64,000 nt of DNA from Daldinia sp. FL1419. Taxonomy: Eukaryota; Ascomycota; Sordariomycetes; Xylariales; Hypoxylaceae. The stretch covers positions 372,001 through 436,000 of the forward strand of contig MU623348.1 of the NCBI GenBank assembly GCA_025201765.1, read 5' to 3'. Position numbers and translations under genes: made by a program. Positions 44,802 to 56,324 of the stretch are shown piece by piece (positions within the stretch are counted from its first letter, which is position 1; every line of letters begins with the position of its first letter). Below the pieces are notes generated by a model that worked only from the letters and a program-made list of their open reading frames with translations, had not been told where the DNA came from and searched no databases.

Positions 44802-45875
44802 ATGGCTCAAAAGTGTGTCCACAAGGGTTGTAACAAGGTTTATACCGATCCGGACGAGACTTGTATCTACCATCCAGGTCCTCCAGTCTTTCACGAGGGT
44901 CAGAAAGGTGGGCAACTCATCATCTATCCGGTCTAAAAATAAGTCGGAAGATCATTTGCTAACGTAAATCTACATTCGTTATATATAGGTTGGAAATGTT
45001 GCAAACCTAGAGTCTTAACTTTTGACGAATTCCTCGAGATCCCGCCTTGCACCAAAGGCAAACATAGCACAACCGATTTACCTCCGGAGATCGAAAAGAA
45101 GGCTCCAGAAGAGAACACCGATGCCAATTCTTCCTTAGCTTCGAAACTCGCCGAAGCTGTATCGTCGGTACCCACTCGCGCCCCTCTCACCACTCAGCCT
45201 GCTCCCACTGCGCCGCCTCCACCTCCCGAGTCCGAAGATGACGATCCGGCTCTCGAGATCCCGGATGGTAAAACCTGCCGTCGGAAAGGTTGTAATGCCA
45301 CCTACAAGAAGAGTGAAGGCAGGGCCGATGATGAGAAATGTGTCCACCATCCTGGTGCCCCTATATTCCACGAAGGCAGTAAAGGCTACAGCTGTTGCAA
45401 GAGACGAGTGCTAGAATTCGATCAGTTTATGAAGATTGAGGGATGCAAGACCTCCCCACGGCATTTATTCATCGGGTCCGGACAAAACAAGAAGAAGTCC
45501 GACGGGGTCAATTCGTCCGTGACCGCTAATGGCGAAGAGCTGCTCGAGACCGTGCGACACGACTTCTACCAGACGCCTTCAACCGTAATAGCGTCTTTTT
45601 TCCTCAAGAAGATCGACAAGGACAAAGCGACGGTAAACTTCGAGTCGCAAGCTATCATCCTTGACCTACCAACAAGTGACGCGCAGCCCAAGCGCTATAA
45701 GACTAGCGTTCCCTTATTCGGACGCATTGATCCGGAGAAGTCGACGCATAAGATTCTCGGCACAAAGCTCGAGGTCAGCTTGCTCAAGGCGGATGGTGCA
45801 AGCTGGCCGGTCCTCCGGAGCGACGAGCGATTGACGGGCGAGATCCTACAGGTTGGACGGGCAGGTCGCGTATAG
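44802..45875 (+). CDS. CHORD-CS domain co-chaperone (Rar1/CHORDC1 type)
   Basis: Exons 44802..44907 and 44989..45875 encode 330 residues; the intron GTGGGC...TTGCTAACG...ATATATAG has a weak donor but joins EGQKG to WKCCKPRV exactly as the family requires. Two CHORD zinc modules are present, residues about 4-61 (CVHKGCNKVY, YHPGPPVFHEG, WKCCKPRVLTFDEFLEI) and about 132-190 (CRRKGCNATY, HHPGAPIFHEG, YSCCKRRVLEFDQFMKI). A CS (p23-like) domain follows from about 210 to 310 (RHDFYQTPSTVIASFFLKKI). A Pro-rich linker separates the zinc modules. Such proteins bind Hsp90 and Sgt1 and stabilise client complexes. The frame is open upstream to an ATG at 44748, but MAQKCVHKGC at 44802 fits homologues. Confidence 0.95.
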
Positions 45876-46805
45876 CCAGCTGGCCAATCATCCCCGTCAT
45901 ACCAAGTTCACTATTTACCTAGGTGCCTAGGTAGGCAGACTGCCGATTATCTCGACCATAAAAGTCCGTAATTTTCAGCATAGTAATAAGCACTTTGAGG
46001 GAAATGTCCATTTTAGACGGCGCGTCTGCAAGTTATCCGATTAATCCCTGTGCAGATCATAGACCCTCTGCCCCTCCTTCGCCGAGCCGGGAGACCGTCA
46101 AGATTGATATAAGATCCATCTTAAAATACAAACGGTACGAAGATGTTGAATCATTACCTATACCTACAAATCGTATCACATGTCACATTGTCAATATTAG
46201 GAAATATCAAATTTCACAGTGAATCCCAGGCTCTGCCGTTCTAGTTTCTCGAGATGACGCGCACTGTTAATGCGATGCCTTTGGGCCAAGACTTTCGAAA
46301 AGTTTCTTCGGGGTAGTCGTAGGTTACTAAAGAGCTATTTACATCCGATTCCATATTGTGGAAAACCACATGCTGAAAGGCTAATAAACGCACTTTGAGG
46401 TTACGTCCGAATTATGTGTTACGAATCGACTCTTTAATAATGGTTTGGTAGTACGCGATCTAGGAGTTAGCTTTGAATGCTAATATACACATGTACGCTG
46501 TGCCAATCCAGTGACTCCTCATCCACGTGAATTATAAACCTGACACCTGAGAGGTAAATAGATGAACGTTGCCTTAGCCAATAGAATCAGAACGATATAT
46601 TGATAGGTATAGAACCATTCTCAATATGCTTCATTATCTCCCGTGATAGGTTGTGTTATGCCGCGGTTGTTAACCATATGGCAAGCCATTTGCGAGAAGA
46701 AGAATCCTCAAGTTCAGTTAAGATAAAACAGACAGAGTGATATCTAGGACGAGCCAAGAGCCTCTTCTTGCGTGGCACTAAAAAGCACACACCGTATATC
46801 TCAGC
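45876..46805. other. convergent intergenic spacer
   Basis: A frame at 46002-46222 (+) starts MSILDGASASYPINP but shows no domain. Otherwise AT-rich with no repeat noticed. Confidence 0.45.
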
Positions 46806-48018
46806 TTAGAAATAGCATCGATGAGAGTCCGGAAAATCCCCCGTGTACGCAGCCAGGCGGACGACCGCCTTGCCATCCGACAGTCCAATGAAACACGGCC
46901 ACTCTCTAACACGTTGGTCGTCGCCTACATCCATCGTAAAATATAGGCAAAAGTCATCCTCGGAAGCGTTGCTGTGTGTTGGCTCCGAATTGGTGCTAGT
47001 AGAATAGGGGGGTTAGATAGGTAAGCATTGGAGTCTGGCAACAAACCCGCATTGTAGACGGCCGAGAGTTGAGTACGCGGAATTCGGGAGGGCGGAAACT
47101 TACGTTGGGTAAATAGTATCGTCATCTTCCCTCTTTCCAGAACCGTCCTCGACATCGACATCGACATCGGCATCGGGCGTCTCCTCTCGGGTCCGTCGAC
47201 GGGCCCCTCGCGCGCGCCGGTAAAATATGCGGAGCGCGATCTGCATCACATGTCCGAACCCCGCGACGACTAGGACGGGGGTTCCTAGCGCTAGGGCCCA
47301 AAGCCTGGGTGGTAGGTTTATTTTAGTATTCCGAAGTCAACCCGCGTATTCGCGTGCGGGATAGGGAGAGAGCCGGGGGTCTTACGGAAGCCGTATATGG
47401 CTAAGATGATGCCACAAGGCCAACACGACGCCGAGAATCGCGATTTCGGAACCGAGCTGCAGCATCGTCCACGTGGCCCAGTATAGCGCCATCAGGTCCT
47501 CGCCGTCGCAGAATTGCAGCGCGAGGAGTGCGAAGACTTCGATTACGAGGAATACGGCGGCGATGGAGAAGAGTAGCGTGCACCACTGTTGTGGGAAGAG
47601 TTAATGGTTAATTTCGTCTAGCTAGGGAAGACGGGGGGTTTCGAGCGTATCTTAAGCGTGTTCGTTCTTTATGCATAGGCTCTCGGGAGTAGATTAGGGG
47701 GAAGAAGTGCTTTTGGCGATTTCATACAGCAAGCCCGACTTTAACCCTTTTCCTGAATTCGTTCTCGCAGAACCCGTCACTTTCACGATACATCATTGTT
47801 CTGCACAGCCGGTATTGATCTGAATTAGTCCTACTCGAGTATCTTGGGGTATTATACACGTACGACTGGTATATCCACGACGAAACGAATAGAATGCCGA
47901 TTACCAGGAAGAAAAGCGTCCAGTAGATGCCGTCGAAATGGATCCTGTCCAGGCCCGAGGCAAATTGGGCGTAGTGAGGACATCGTAAAGGGTCGAGGGG
48001 TGTGAATTGTCCGCCCAT
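46806..48018 (-). CDS. four-helix membrane protein, unknown function
   Basis: Exons complement(47746..48018), (47386..47585), (47104..47304) and (46806..46995) give 287 residues in one frame. Four hydrophobic helices are visible: YWTLFFLVIGILFVSSWIY, CTLLFSIAAVFLVIEVFALL, YWATWTMLQLGSEIAILGVV and LWALALGTPVLVVAGFGHVM. An acidic tail follows with a DVDVDVEDGS run, and the protein ends near residue 287 in SHRCYF. The first intron has an odd donor, GTTAAA; the others are GTAAGA and GTAAGT. A further upstream exon (ATG at 48409, MTIPGAYESITAT, then GTGAGT) could belong to the same transcript, but I could not connect it in frame. I do not recognise the family. Confidence 0.65.
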
Positions 48019-48777
48019 GGTGGTTTAGATAGAGTGGTAGAGTGGGCTACGTTAAATATGAGGAAATAGTAGATAGCAATAACAGAAAAAGAGGATATCC
48101 TCTTTCAAGATAAATAGGTATAGTTCAAAATACGAGGAACTATCCCAACGCTACGCCAGAGAAAAGATACAGAATATCAAGGCCTTATATACTCACCCAA
48201 GCCACGAAGTCTCAAAGCTAGAAGCAAAGCCTACCTTCACGCCAAGTCCAACCGGAGTCTCCTATGATGCGGTGCCCAGCCCATCCGACTCGCGCAATCC
48301 CTACCGACGCACAAAATAAAAAACAGCCGCACATGTCATTCCCTACTACCTGCGGCTGCGGAAACTCACCGGTAGCAGTAATAGACTCATACGCACCCGG
48401 GATAGTCATGCGTGGGAGAGGCTGTGCGAGTTAGTAGACACTTCAAGCAAACTCTATGTCCACTGTAGGTTTGCCATGCTTTCTTATTCATACATGCTCC
48501 TCCCGCATCATTGCACGTATATTCGCTCGCTCGCTGCCTTTTGCTTCCGACATCCGCGGCGGGGTTCGAAACGGTATAATAATGCTGCCGCTTATTTCTT
48601 TTATTTTTTTTTTGGAAGGGGGGGGGGCGAGCAACTGGATAATCCGTAGCTGGTAGCTGGAGGTTGGAGATTGTAGATCCAGGTCTTAACTAATGCCTAA
48701 CTCATCTGGTGTATCGTAAAACGGGTTCTATAACGCCGGTAGCGACCCTCAAAGGCGCAAAATATTCTCAGACCCCC
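48019..48777. other. intergenic with possible leader exon
   Basis: An ATG at 48409 (minus) opens 13 codons before a GTGAGT donor and may be a leader exon of the four-helix gene. A pyrimidine/T tract with a G run lies at about 48597-48628. Confidence 0.35.
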
Positions 48778-50118
48778 CTAAAAATCCATCCCCTCCATAA
48801 GCTCCGTCCGATCGAGCACCATGCCCTTCTGCCCGATATACTCCCTCAGGGCATCCCAATCCTTCCCCTCCTCCTCTCCCTGCCGCCACTTCTCCCTAAA
48901 CCCCCACGCGCAAGCGACCTTATCCAGCGCCGCCCTCTCCTCCTCGCGGATCCACCTCATCCTCAGCGGCACCCCGGGGGCCCACGTCACGCGCCGCATC
49001 TGGTCGTTTGCCGTCGTCAGCGCCACCAGCCCGATCGACGCCGTGAACCCCACGTACGCCAGGATCCCCGCGAACGCCACGTTCGTCGCCGTCGCCCCGT
49101 CCATCGCGCTCTGCAGGTCCGAGAAGCTCGTCGCTAGCACGTATGCGGCTACCGGCGTCGCCGCGAAGGTCCCCGCGGGCAGCAGCGCCTTGCGCAGCAG
49201 CTTGTTGCGGACGAAGGCCTTGGTCGCGTAGCTGTTCTCGATAATCCCGACTGCCGCATCCAAGTTTCTGGCCTCGATGGCGGTGTCTAGTGCCTTCTCG
49301 ACCACGCGAGGCTCGATCGCGTTGGCGACCTTGTTGGGGTTTTGCTTTATGTAGCTGATAGACCTCGCGCCTTCGCGGGGCATGGGCTTTGCCGCATAGA
49401 GCTGGAACACACGGGGCAGTGTTTCCGGTTTGGTTAGACGTGCTTGTACGTCGACGTATTTCTCCAGTAGCTCCGGAGTTATGAATACGGTAGGGTGGGC
49501 GATTACCGCGTAGGCGGTCTCTGATATTCTGTCTATGATCTGCTTGACCTGGCTCGTTATATTGGCGGCATTGGTATTTATTAACTTGGGGAAGTTTGGA
49601 TTACTTGTACTATCCAAGGAAAGTAGCTCTGAAGCAGCCGAGTCGGACTCGTTTATCATATGAGCTATCTGCGGTTGAACGGCATCGTCCATGATATAAT
49701 CTGCTACCACGCGGCACGACAGTAGAGCCGCACTAACATCCGCTTCCGAAGGTACTCGCGGATTTGAGAGTACTTTGGTTTTACTTTTTTCCAGATAGGT
49801 CATCATATTAGTGACCGATGACAGATCCTCGCTCGGTGCTGTCTTCGGCGTTGCCCTGATTTTACTATCATTTTCTCCTAGAGTATTCCGGGTATTGCCG
49901 GTCTCTAATATCTTCTTCCTTGTCGGCAACACGGCAGCACTTAGAAAGGCCTTTTGCACCGCATTGGCTCGTAGGGCGTGTTGTACTATTTGCGGTCGAT
50001 TCTTGGTAGCATTACGAGGGCTCAATGCGGGCTTTGTAGAATAAAACCGGCGAGCAATGATAGAGTCGCATATCTGACAGACCGACTGTGGTCGCGGGAC
50101 AGCGGCCGGTCGAGGCAT
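48778..50118 (-). CDS. mitochondrial membrane protein, unknown
   Basis: A single exon encodes 446 residues. The N-terminus (MPRPAAVPRPQSVCQICDSI, then IARRFYSTKPALSPRN) looks like a mitochondrial presequence with an RRFYS cleavage-type motif. A helical middle part contains ALDTAIEARNLDAAVGIIEN, which recalls the helix-turn-helix of PPR-like repeats but only once. Two hydrophobic segments follow at about residues 312-332 and 345-369, then a charged tail with EKWRQGEEEGKDWDALREYI. I infer an inner-membrane protein with both termini on one side. The 3' half is very GC-rich at wobble positions compared with the 5' half. It could be a translation or mitoribosome-associated factor; I do not recognise a named family. 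Confidence 0.8.
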   Translation of the reverse strand: MPRPAAVPRPQSVCQICDSIIARRFYSTKPALSPRNATKNRPQIVQHALRANAVQKAFLSAAVLPTRKKILETGNTRNTLGENDSKIRATPKTAPSEDLSSVTNMMTYLEKSKTKVLSNPRVPSEADVSAALLSCRVVADYIMDDAVQPQIAHMINESDSAASELLSLDSTSNPNFPKLINTNAANITSQVKQIIDRISETAYAVIAHPTVFITPELLEKYVDVQARLTKPETLPRVFQLYAAKPMPREGARSISYIKQNPNKVANAIEPRVVEKALDTAIEARNLDAAVGIIENSYATKAFVRNKLLRKALLPAGTFAATPVAAYVLATSFSDLQSAMDGATATNVAFAGILAYVGFTASIGLVALTTANDQMRRVTWAPGVPLRMRWIREEERAALDKVACAWGFREKWRQGEEEGKDWDALREYIGQKGMVLDRTELMEGMDF

Positions 50119-50929
50119 GGCTGTAATTCCTACAATACGTAGAAGACTGACATGTGATGAATAGGTAGATAATTTAGCGGATGAATCCTTAGAAGCTCGG
50201 GGGGGATGGACTGTGACGCAAGGGGTAGCGAGTGACTTGGTTATCCCCTTTACGTTGGTTGTCGCGAAGAGGGATTCAATTACAACCCGATAACAGGAAG
50301 ATGTTTGATTATCGTCTCTTATCTTCCTTCAGATATGCAATATCGCGATAGTTCAGACTCCGATAGTTCGGGTATTATGCTTCAATGCCAGTATAGTGGG
50401 GTAATCTATTCGACTGCGCCACAATGTGACGACAGCAAGAGGCTGAAAAGCAAGCTTATGTACCTCCAGGCCTGCCAGGTTAGTTTCCAGCAATTACCTA
50501 GGTCCAACCCATATTGTACAATACATACATGACCTGTAACCCGCTAAGTTATATTTGTATGCACCCCCTTATCCTAGGCTACCTCTTTTAAAATAAACCC
50601 ATTCGATAAGGCACCATTAAATTGAATTGCGCGTCGTTCGCCTCTCTTTTCTCTCTTCCTTACTTCCAGACTACTATTTAAAAAAAAGGAGATACCCATT
50701 GTAGTCACGGAACAGAACATATATCACTTATTACTTTTACTTCTAACCAAGATAATTCACACCGAATTTTACCATATTCTTATCGATTCGACACACGCAC
50801 GGTGACGTCCACTTTTGACTTATAAAACAGCCTTCCCTCACCGACACAGCACACGCTTCTCTATCTCCCGTCTGCGCGACAACCTGAGCACTTCGATATA
50901 TTAAGAGAGCCGGAGCCCAGCCCTCCGAG
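50119..50929. promoter_or_regulatory. divergent promoter: mitochondrial protein and verprolin
   Basis: Opposed starts at 50118 and 50930. A frame at 50305-50532 has no domain. Pyrimidine-rich leader sequence lies at about 50630-50670 and 50850-50880, before the verprolin ATG. Confidence 0.45.
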
Positions 50930-52360
50930 ATGCCTCCACCACCACCACCTCCGCCGCCCCCAGGCATGGGAGGACCACCGCCTCCTCCACCTCCCCCCGG
51001 CGGACTTCCACGACCAGCCGCCGGTGCTGGTAGAGGTGCTTTGCTCAGCGACATATCGAAAGGAAGGGCCCTAAAGAAGACCGTTACGAACGATCGTTCT
51101 GCTCCCCAAGTAAGCAAGTCGTCAGGGGGAGGAGGTGGAATGCCTATCGGAGGAGCACCTCCTGTCCCAGTGATTCCAAGGGGAGCCCCTGCTATTCCGA
51201 GCGGCGCACCGCCTGTCCCGGGTCTTAGGCCGACGAATAACGACCACAGTAGCAGTGCTGCGTCGTCAGAGCCTGCGCCGCAGCTAGCTGGTTTGTTTGC
51301 TGGTGTTGGTATGCCGAAACTGAAGAAACGGGGCGGAGGTGTAGATACGGGAGGTAGGAATCTTGTTGTATTATCTCGTTAAGCTCGAAGAATGCTCACC
51401 GTATATACAGCAAACCAAAATGCAGCATACCTAGGCGACACAGACTCGTCAGCTCCGAGAGCACCACTAGTCCCGAGACCGCCTGTTGGATCCGCCCCCG
51501 CCGTACCCTCAGTCCCAGCTCGTGCAGTCCCTACACCCCCGGCTACAGCCTCTCACGCTTCGGTAGCGACTTTAAGGAAGGCGATCAGCGATGTCCCAAG
51601 ACCGAATTCCATGGCATCAATAGCATCAGCAAAAGGACCCCCGCCGCCTATAGGCAAGAAACCACCTCCTCCACCCGGGTCCAGGAAACTTTCAACTCAT
51701 CCTCCCCCTTTACCGAGTTCACACGCGCCACCGCCTCCCCCATCGTCGGCTCCAGCGCCGCCAGCAGTTCCGCCTCCACCACCTACATCCGCGCCGGCGC
51801 CTCCTCCCCCACCGCCAGTATCAGCACCCGCACCACCACCGCCTCCTCCGGCCGCAGCTCCGAGACCACCCCCAACCGCAACGCGCTCTCAACCCCCTCC
51901 TCCACCGACCTCCGCACCTCCATCTTCTGCCCCATCCCCCAGCATCGCCGTCCAAGCAGCCATGCGCGCCAGCGCAGCAAGCGGCCGCTCCTCCCCCACC
52001 AACCTCCCGACCCCCCCTCTCCCTCCCTCCTCCGCGCCCGCGCCCCCGGCTCCCCCCATCGCCCGGGACCCATCCTCCTCGCGCCAACGCGCCAGCTCCA
52101 ACCTCCGATCCATGCTCGACCCGAGCTCCTATACCCTCACCCCCAACGGCACCGGCACAAGCAAGAGCCCCAGCCCGATCTCCAGCCCCCGCGAAGCCAG
52201 CACCAACAGGGGCGCCGGCGAGCGCTACATCGTGCACGACAGCCGCTGGCGTTTCAAGGATGAGAGCGAGTTCCCCAAGCCCAGACCTTTCCAGGGCGGG
52301 CCTAGAAAATACAGAGCCGGGCGCGGCAGCAGCGTGCCGTTGGATCTTAGCGCGCTGTAG
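50930..52360 (+). CDS. VRP1: verprolin (WIP homologue), actin-binding
   Basis: Exons 50930..51353 and 51435..52360 encode 449 residues; the intron is GTAGGA...CATACCTAG. The protein opens with a poly-Pro tract, then a WH2 actin-binding motif at about residues 35-55 (GALLSDISKGRALKKTVTND). A long Pro/Ser/Ala region with many PPPPPP profilin- and SH3-binding stretches follows. The C-terminus has the WASP-binding block RWRFKDESEFPKPRPFQGGP followed by RKYRAGRGSSVPLDL. This order is diagnostic for verprolin/WIP, which holds WASP (Las17) inactive until needed and guides Arp2/3-driven actin patches in endocytosis and polarised growth. The C-rich composition makes a false 190-codon antisense frame at 51821-52393. 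Confidence 0.94.
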
Positions 52361-53235
52361 AACGGCGGTCAGGGTCTTGGTATGGTGTTGCAAAGGGGAC
52401 GGAGGAAGATTGGCACGGGAGTGAGTGTGGATGTGGTAGCGGAGGGGAATGCTGAAGAGCCGGATATAAGGGGTAGAAAGGAGAAGGAGAAGGCGAAGAG
52501 GGAAGGGCGTGATTGGTTGAATATCCGCTGGTAAAGCCCTAGCTGAATACCTAACCTAGGGATCTTCTGATCCAAGTACGGGTCTATATTCGAAGCAGAA
52601 GTAAAAGCAAAAATAGGGATATCAAAACCCTAGAGAAAGAGATAGGGAAAGAGATAAGACGGGACAGGAAGAGATGCCTTGCGTGTGTGCATCGGCACGT
52701 TCGTGCGTGTATATTTTTCTTCGTAGGCTGCTATGATACAGGGATAACCTATTGGCAGTGCAGTAGAAGCATCTATTCGGTAGTGTAGTGCACTTGGGAT
52801 CCTGGTGTTAAGCCTAGACTACATACATCGTCGAATCGTTAGAATTAGTACTGCATAAGAGGTACGAAGCAAGTTAAGAATTAGTAGCACTAAGCATCAT
52901 TGAATTTTATAAACATCACGGATGCATCCTCATATCAATCCCGTGGACTATGAATCTATATTACAACTCAAACTCGGAATCACAATCTGTTCAACATCGG
53001 CGACCTAATAAACCAACCACCTAACCTACTCATGTGGACTCATCAGTCAAGGACCAAATCACACATTTGCTCATTACACTCCTCAGCATCAAGTAACACA
53101 TTATTGTTTTGCATATAATAGCCAGTACGGATGCCAGTTCAAACCCTAACGCCCTTGCAACAAACCATGCATGTGTGATTGCAAAACCAGGCTAAACTTC
53201 CACGCCCTCTACTCCTAGTTGATTACCTATGCTGC
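52361..53235. other. convergent spacer; 50-codon ORF in verprolin 3' region
   Basis: A frame at 52382-52534 (+) starts 22 bases after the verprolin stop and reads MVLQRGRRKIGTGVSVDVVA with a Lys/Glu/Arg-rich end. It is purine-rich and probably untranslated 3' sequence. The rest holds no gene. Confidence 0.4.
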
Positions 53236-56200
53236 TTACCAGACGGATGGTATGCTTCCACCTCCTTTCTTTCCTGGGGAAGGCACACCGTGGATCGATA
53301 CGTCTTGGCAGTTATCTCCCCAATAACCTACTCCATCAATCTGCTTAACCACCTCGATCGCAGATTTGACGATGTCATCAAATGCCCCAGCTTCTTGGAG
53401 CCGCTCAGGCGTCCAAGTTACTTGCTCACCTAGTTCGAGATTTTGGTTCTGTTCAAGTGCCTCGTTAATGACCTTAGATTGCAATGAAGCCTCATACCAG
53501 ATTGGTAGCTGGCCGAGTTGCGAAGCGCCACCATACTGCTCAAACATGATGGTCATATTGCCTTTTGCATGATAAGAGGTAGTCTTTGGTGCCATATCAT
53601 GAACCTCGTGAATTTCCAGTATGCTCGAAGTCGCTGGCTCCGGACCAGAGCCATTAGCAACCGGCTGAATATTCTGTACTTTCTTCGTGTAAGAAGCAAC
53701 ATTGCGGGTACGGACAAGCAGTATCCTAGCTTTGTATACCTCTTTAACGTTGAATTCCAGCAGGGGTGTACCAGGTTTTTCGTGTCTATATCATGATGTT
53801 AGCAAAATCCTAGAAGGTGAAAACTTAGCCGCAATAAACTTACACGACACGCATGTTATTCACGAGATCTTTAGCGAAGCTACCAAAAGTTTCACTCAAG
53901 TCTTGAGACTTGGAGAGTGCGATTTGAAAGTCCCATACTCTCTTCGGACAATGCACAAAGACCGAAGAAAAATTAGTGTCCAAGTCATAGATTTTGTGGG
54001 TGAACCCTCGGGTGTCTATTTCCACAGTGAAGTTGCAGTCATTTCCGTCGGCCAACTTAGCACAGCAATGGACCTCATAAACGGTATGGCGAGTGGTTGG
54101 GGACCACATCCTTTGCCCTAAATGGTCCTTTGCAAATGCAATATAATTCGCATCTTCTCCTGCTTCCGTGAGGACCTTGGTAAAGATTAGGTCTTGTGGT
54201 TTAGTGTAATGCTTGTCCAAAGCTTCTTTGATATCATGTAGAGACTTAAGCTTGTTTTCAATAGCATTATCCTTCACGCATACACTGTCGCGATCGACCT
54301 TTGTAAGACAGAGACGCCCAAGGTTCGCTTTCAAAGATATCCTGCCAGTGAAAATCTTTAGGGTGCTCGTCATTTGGACGAGTTTTTTGACAATGGATTT
54401 CGTCAGTTCATGGTCTAGGTCCGAAATTCTATGGGCGTGTTCGTGATTGAGTGAAATCCCTAGAGCTGGAGAATCACCAAGCTGGCGGCTTGCCTGCTGC
54501 TTCATAGTAGAATGCCGAGGCCGGTACGAAGTTGTAGGGTCCACGCGAGGTATTCCTATCTGAGCACTTCTCCATATCCCAGCGAAAGGGTCATCATAGA
54601 GAGTAGACTGGGAGACAGGCAGGTGCTGAGGAGCTTGTGTCTCTAACCGGGGGGGATCCTCATCGTCCCCTGAAATATCAATTAGTAGCTCCTCACATTG
54701 TCGGTCAGGCTCCTTCAATCCTTGCTCCGCTAAGTCTGTCTTTAAATTATCAAGGATGTCGGAAGTCTCTTCCACAGCTGTTTCTGCCTGGGATTGAACC
54801 GTCATGGAGTCCTCTGTACGACTGTCCTCCTCGACTGGTTGCATGTTAGGAGGTTCACCCTCGTGTTGGTTCTCGTAGGGTTGTTGAGATAGTTCCTGAA
54901 GACCCCAAGCTTGAGAGTCACGCGATCGGGAAGCGTCCAAGTTATTATTCAAGCTATCGCAGCCTAGTGAGCCTTGGACATGCTGGCCAGTTGCATCTTG
55001 CATCATATTAACTGGGCCTTGGTTCGGATTCGAAAGCTGGGCATGGCCATTGTGAGCGTTAGGTTCCACCCAAGACTCACTGGAATTAAACAAATTCCTA
55101 GCCAAATCGCGGAGTCTAGGATTCGGCTCATAGTGCCATACGGTAGGTGTGAAAGCTTTGTATGGCTTATGTCTTTCCTGGTATGATATAGCAGGAATGA
55201 CACGTTCCGGACCTTTCATCGGGTGGGAGTCACCGCGTGGTAGAGCAATGACAACACCCTTTTCAAATATCTTTCCATACATCGAAACACCATCTGTCAA
55301 CTCGTAGGTTGCTCGGTCGAAAAAGTAAGTTTCTAAGATATGCTTTGGTCCAGTTTCCACATAAGTGAAGGCAGCCATGCTATACTGCATATCCTCTGCA
55401 TAGACAAAGCTTTCACAATTGATGTCCTCCTCGTATGATGCTCCCTAAGAAGTATTAGACTTAGATCATAACTTGGGTAGGTTCCTTAGTAACTAGTGAA
55501 TTATAAAAACTTACAGTATGTTTAGCAAGTGTCTCTAGCTTGCGTATGACTAGAGCCGTAGCTTCAAGCGACTGGCCGCCAATGAGCACGGCAAGCCTGT
55601 CATTTTCCAAAGCTAGGGTACATCCTGTGATGTGTTGCAGCTTGGCTAGTATCTCAGCCGGTTCTAATTTCAAAGGACTCTGGCCCTCTTGGAAGAGTGT
55701 TTGAGGGACCATCCAGGCAGCCTTATATGGAGCAGCTTGGATTTGGGGAGGAGCTGCGGCTAGCATAGACATCTCGACCGTCGGTCCGCTAGTAGGGTTG
55801 GCACGCGTACGCCATTCCTGAACGTTGACTACCTTGGTGCTAGAAGACTAAACAATCATTAGACACTACGGCAAGAGGCAAAAAAGGTGGACATATAAGA
55901 TGAACACTTACCAAGCCGATAGTAAGCTCTTCATGGAGCATGTCTTCTAGCACGACCTGGCAAGCCGCCATGACCTCGGTTTCGATATTAGCCGGGCATG
56001 TTATCTTAGGCCAAGACGTTTTCACGTCGTAAGTGACTTGAGCGTCCTAAACACGTATCAATAAAAATGGCAATCATAGAATGATTCGTAGATGTCAAAA
56101 CCTACCTGGAAGGCACCTCGGAGCTCGGTAGTGAATTTCCGGAGTCCGTCCGGAAGAAGGACCCAGTCAGAGACAAGTAGGAACTTGCTGTCATTGACTT

Positions 56201-56324
56201 GGTCCTGGGCAGTCGCAGCATCCTGCGCCTCCTTTGAAGCAACCCACTCAGGGAAGTCTTGCTTGAGCGCTTCTGCCACGCGTTGGGCAATGGCGCCATT
56301 TTGCCCATCCGAAACGTTGGACAT
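53236..56324 (-). CDS. large protein with KH-like segment, unknown (DUF7905-like?)
   Basis: Exons complement(56106..56324), (55912..56046), (55515..55847), (53844..55444) and (53236..53785) join in frame to 945 residues. All donors are GTAAGT or GTAGG and all acceptors TAG. Residues about 200-245 (ILAKLQHITGCTLALENDRL, then AVLIGGQSLEATALVIRKLE) look like a KH-type fold: a helix, TGC, a strand, then IGG where KH has GxxG. The region around residues 265-345 (YFDRATYELTDGVSMYGKIF) is followed by a disordered Gln/Glu-rich part with an acidic cluster (LLIDISGDDEDPP). A compact C-terminal domain has LDTNFSSVFVHCPKRVWDFQ and MTIMFEQYGGASQLGQLPIW. From memory it fits a conserved Sordariomycete family of unknown function. 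RNA binding is an inference. Confidence 0.75.

Noticed and set aside
51821..52393. 190-codon Gly/Ala/Arg-rich antisense ORF
   Set aside because: Arises from the Pro/Ala-rich GC composition of verprolin.
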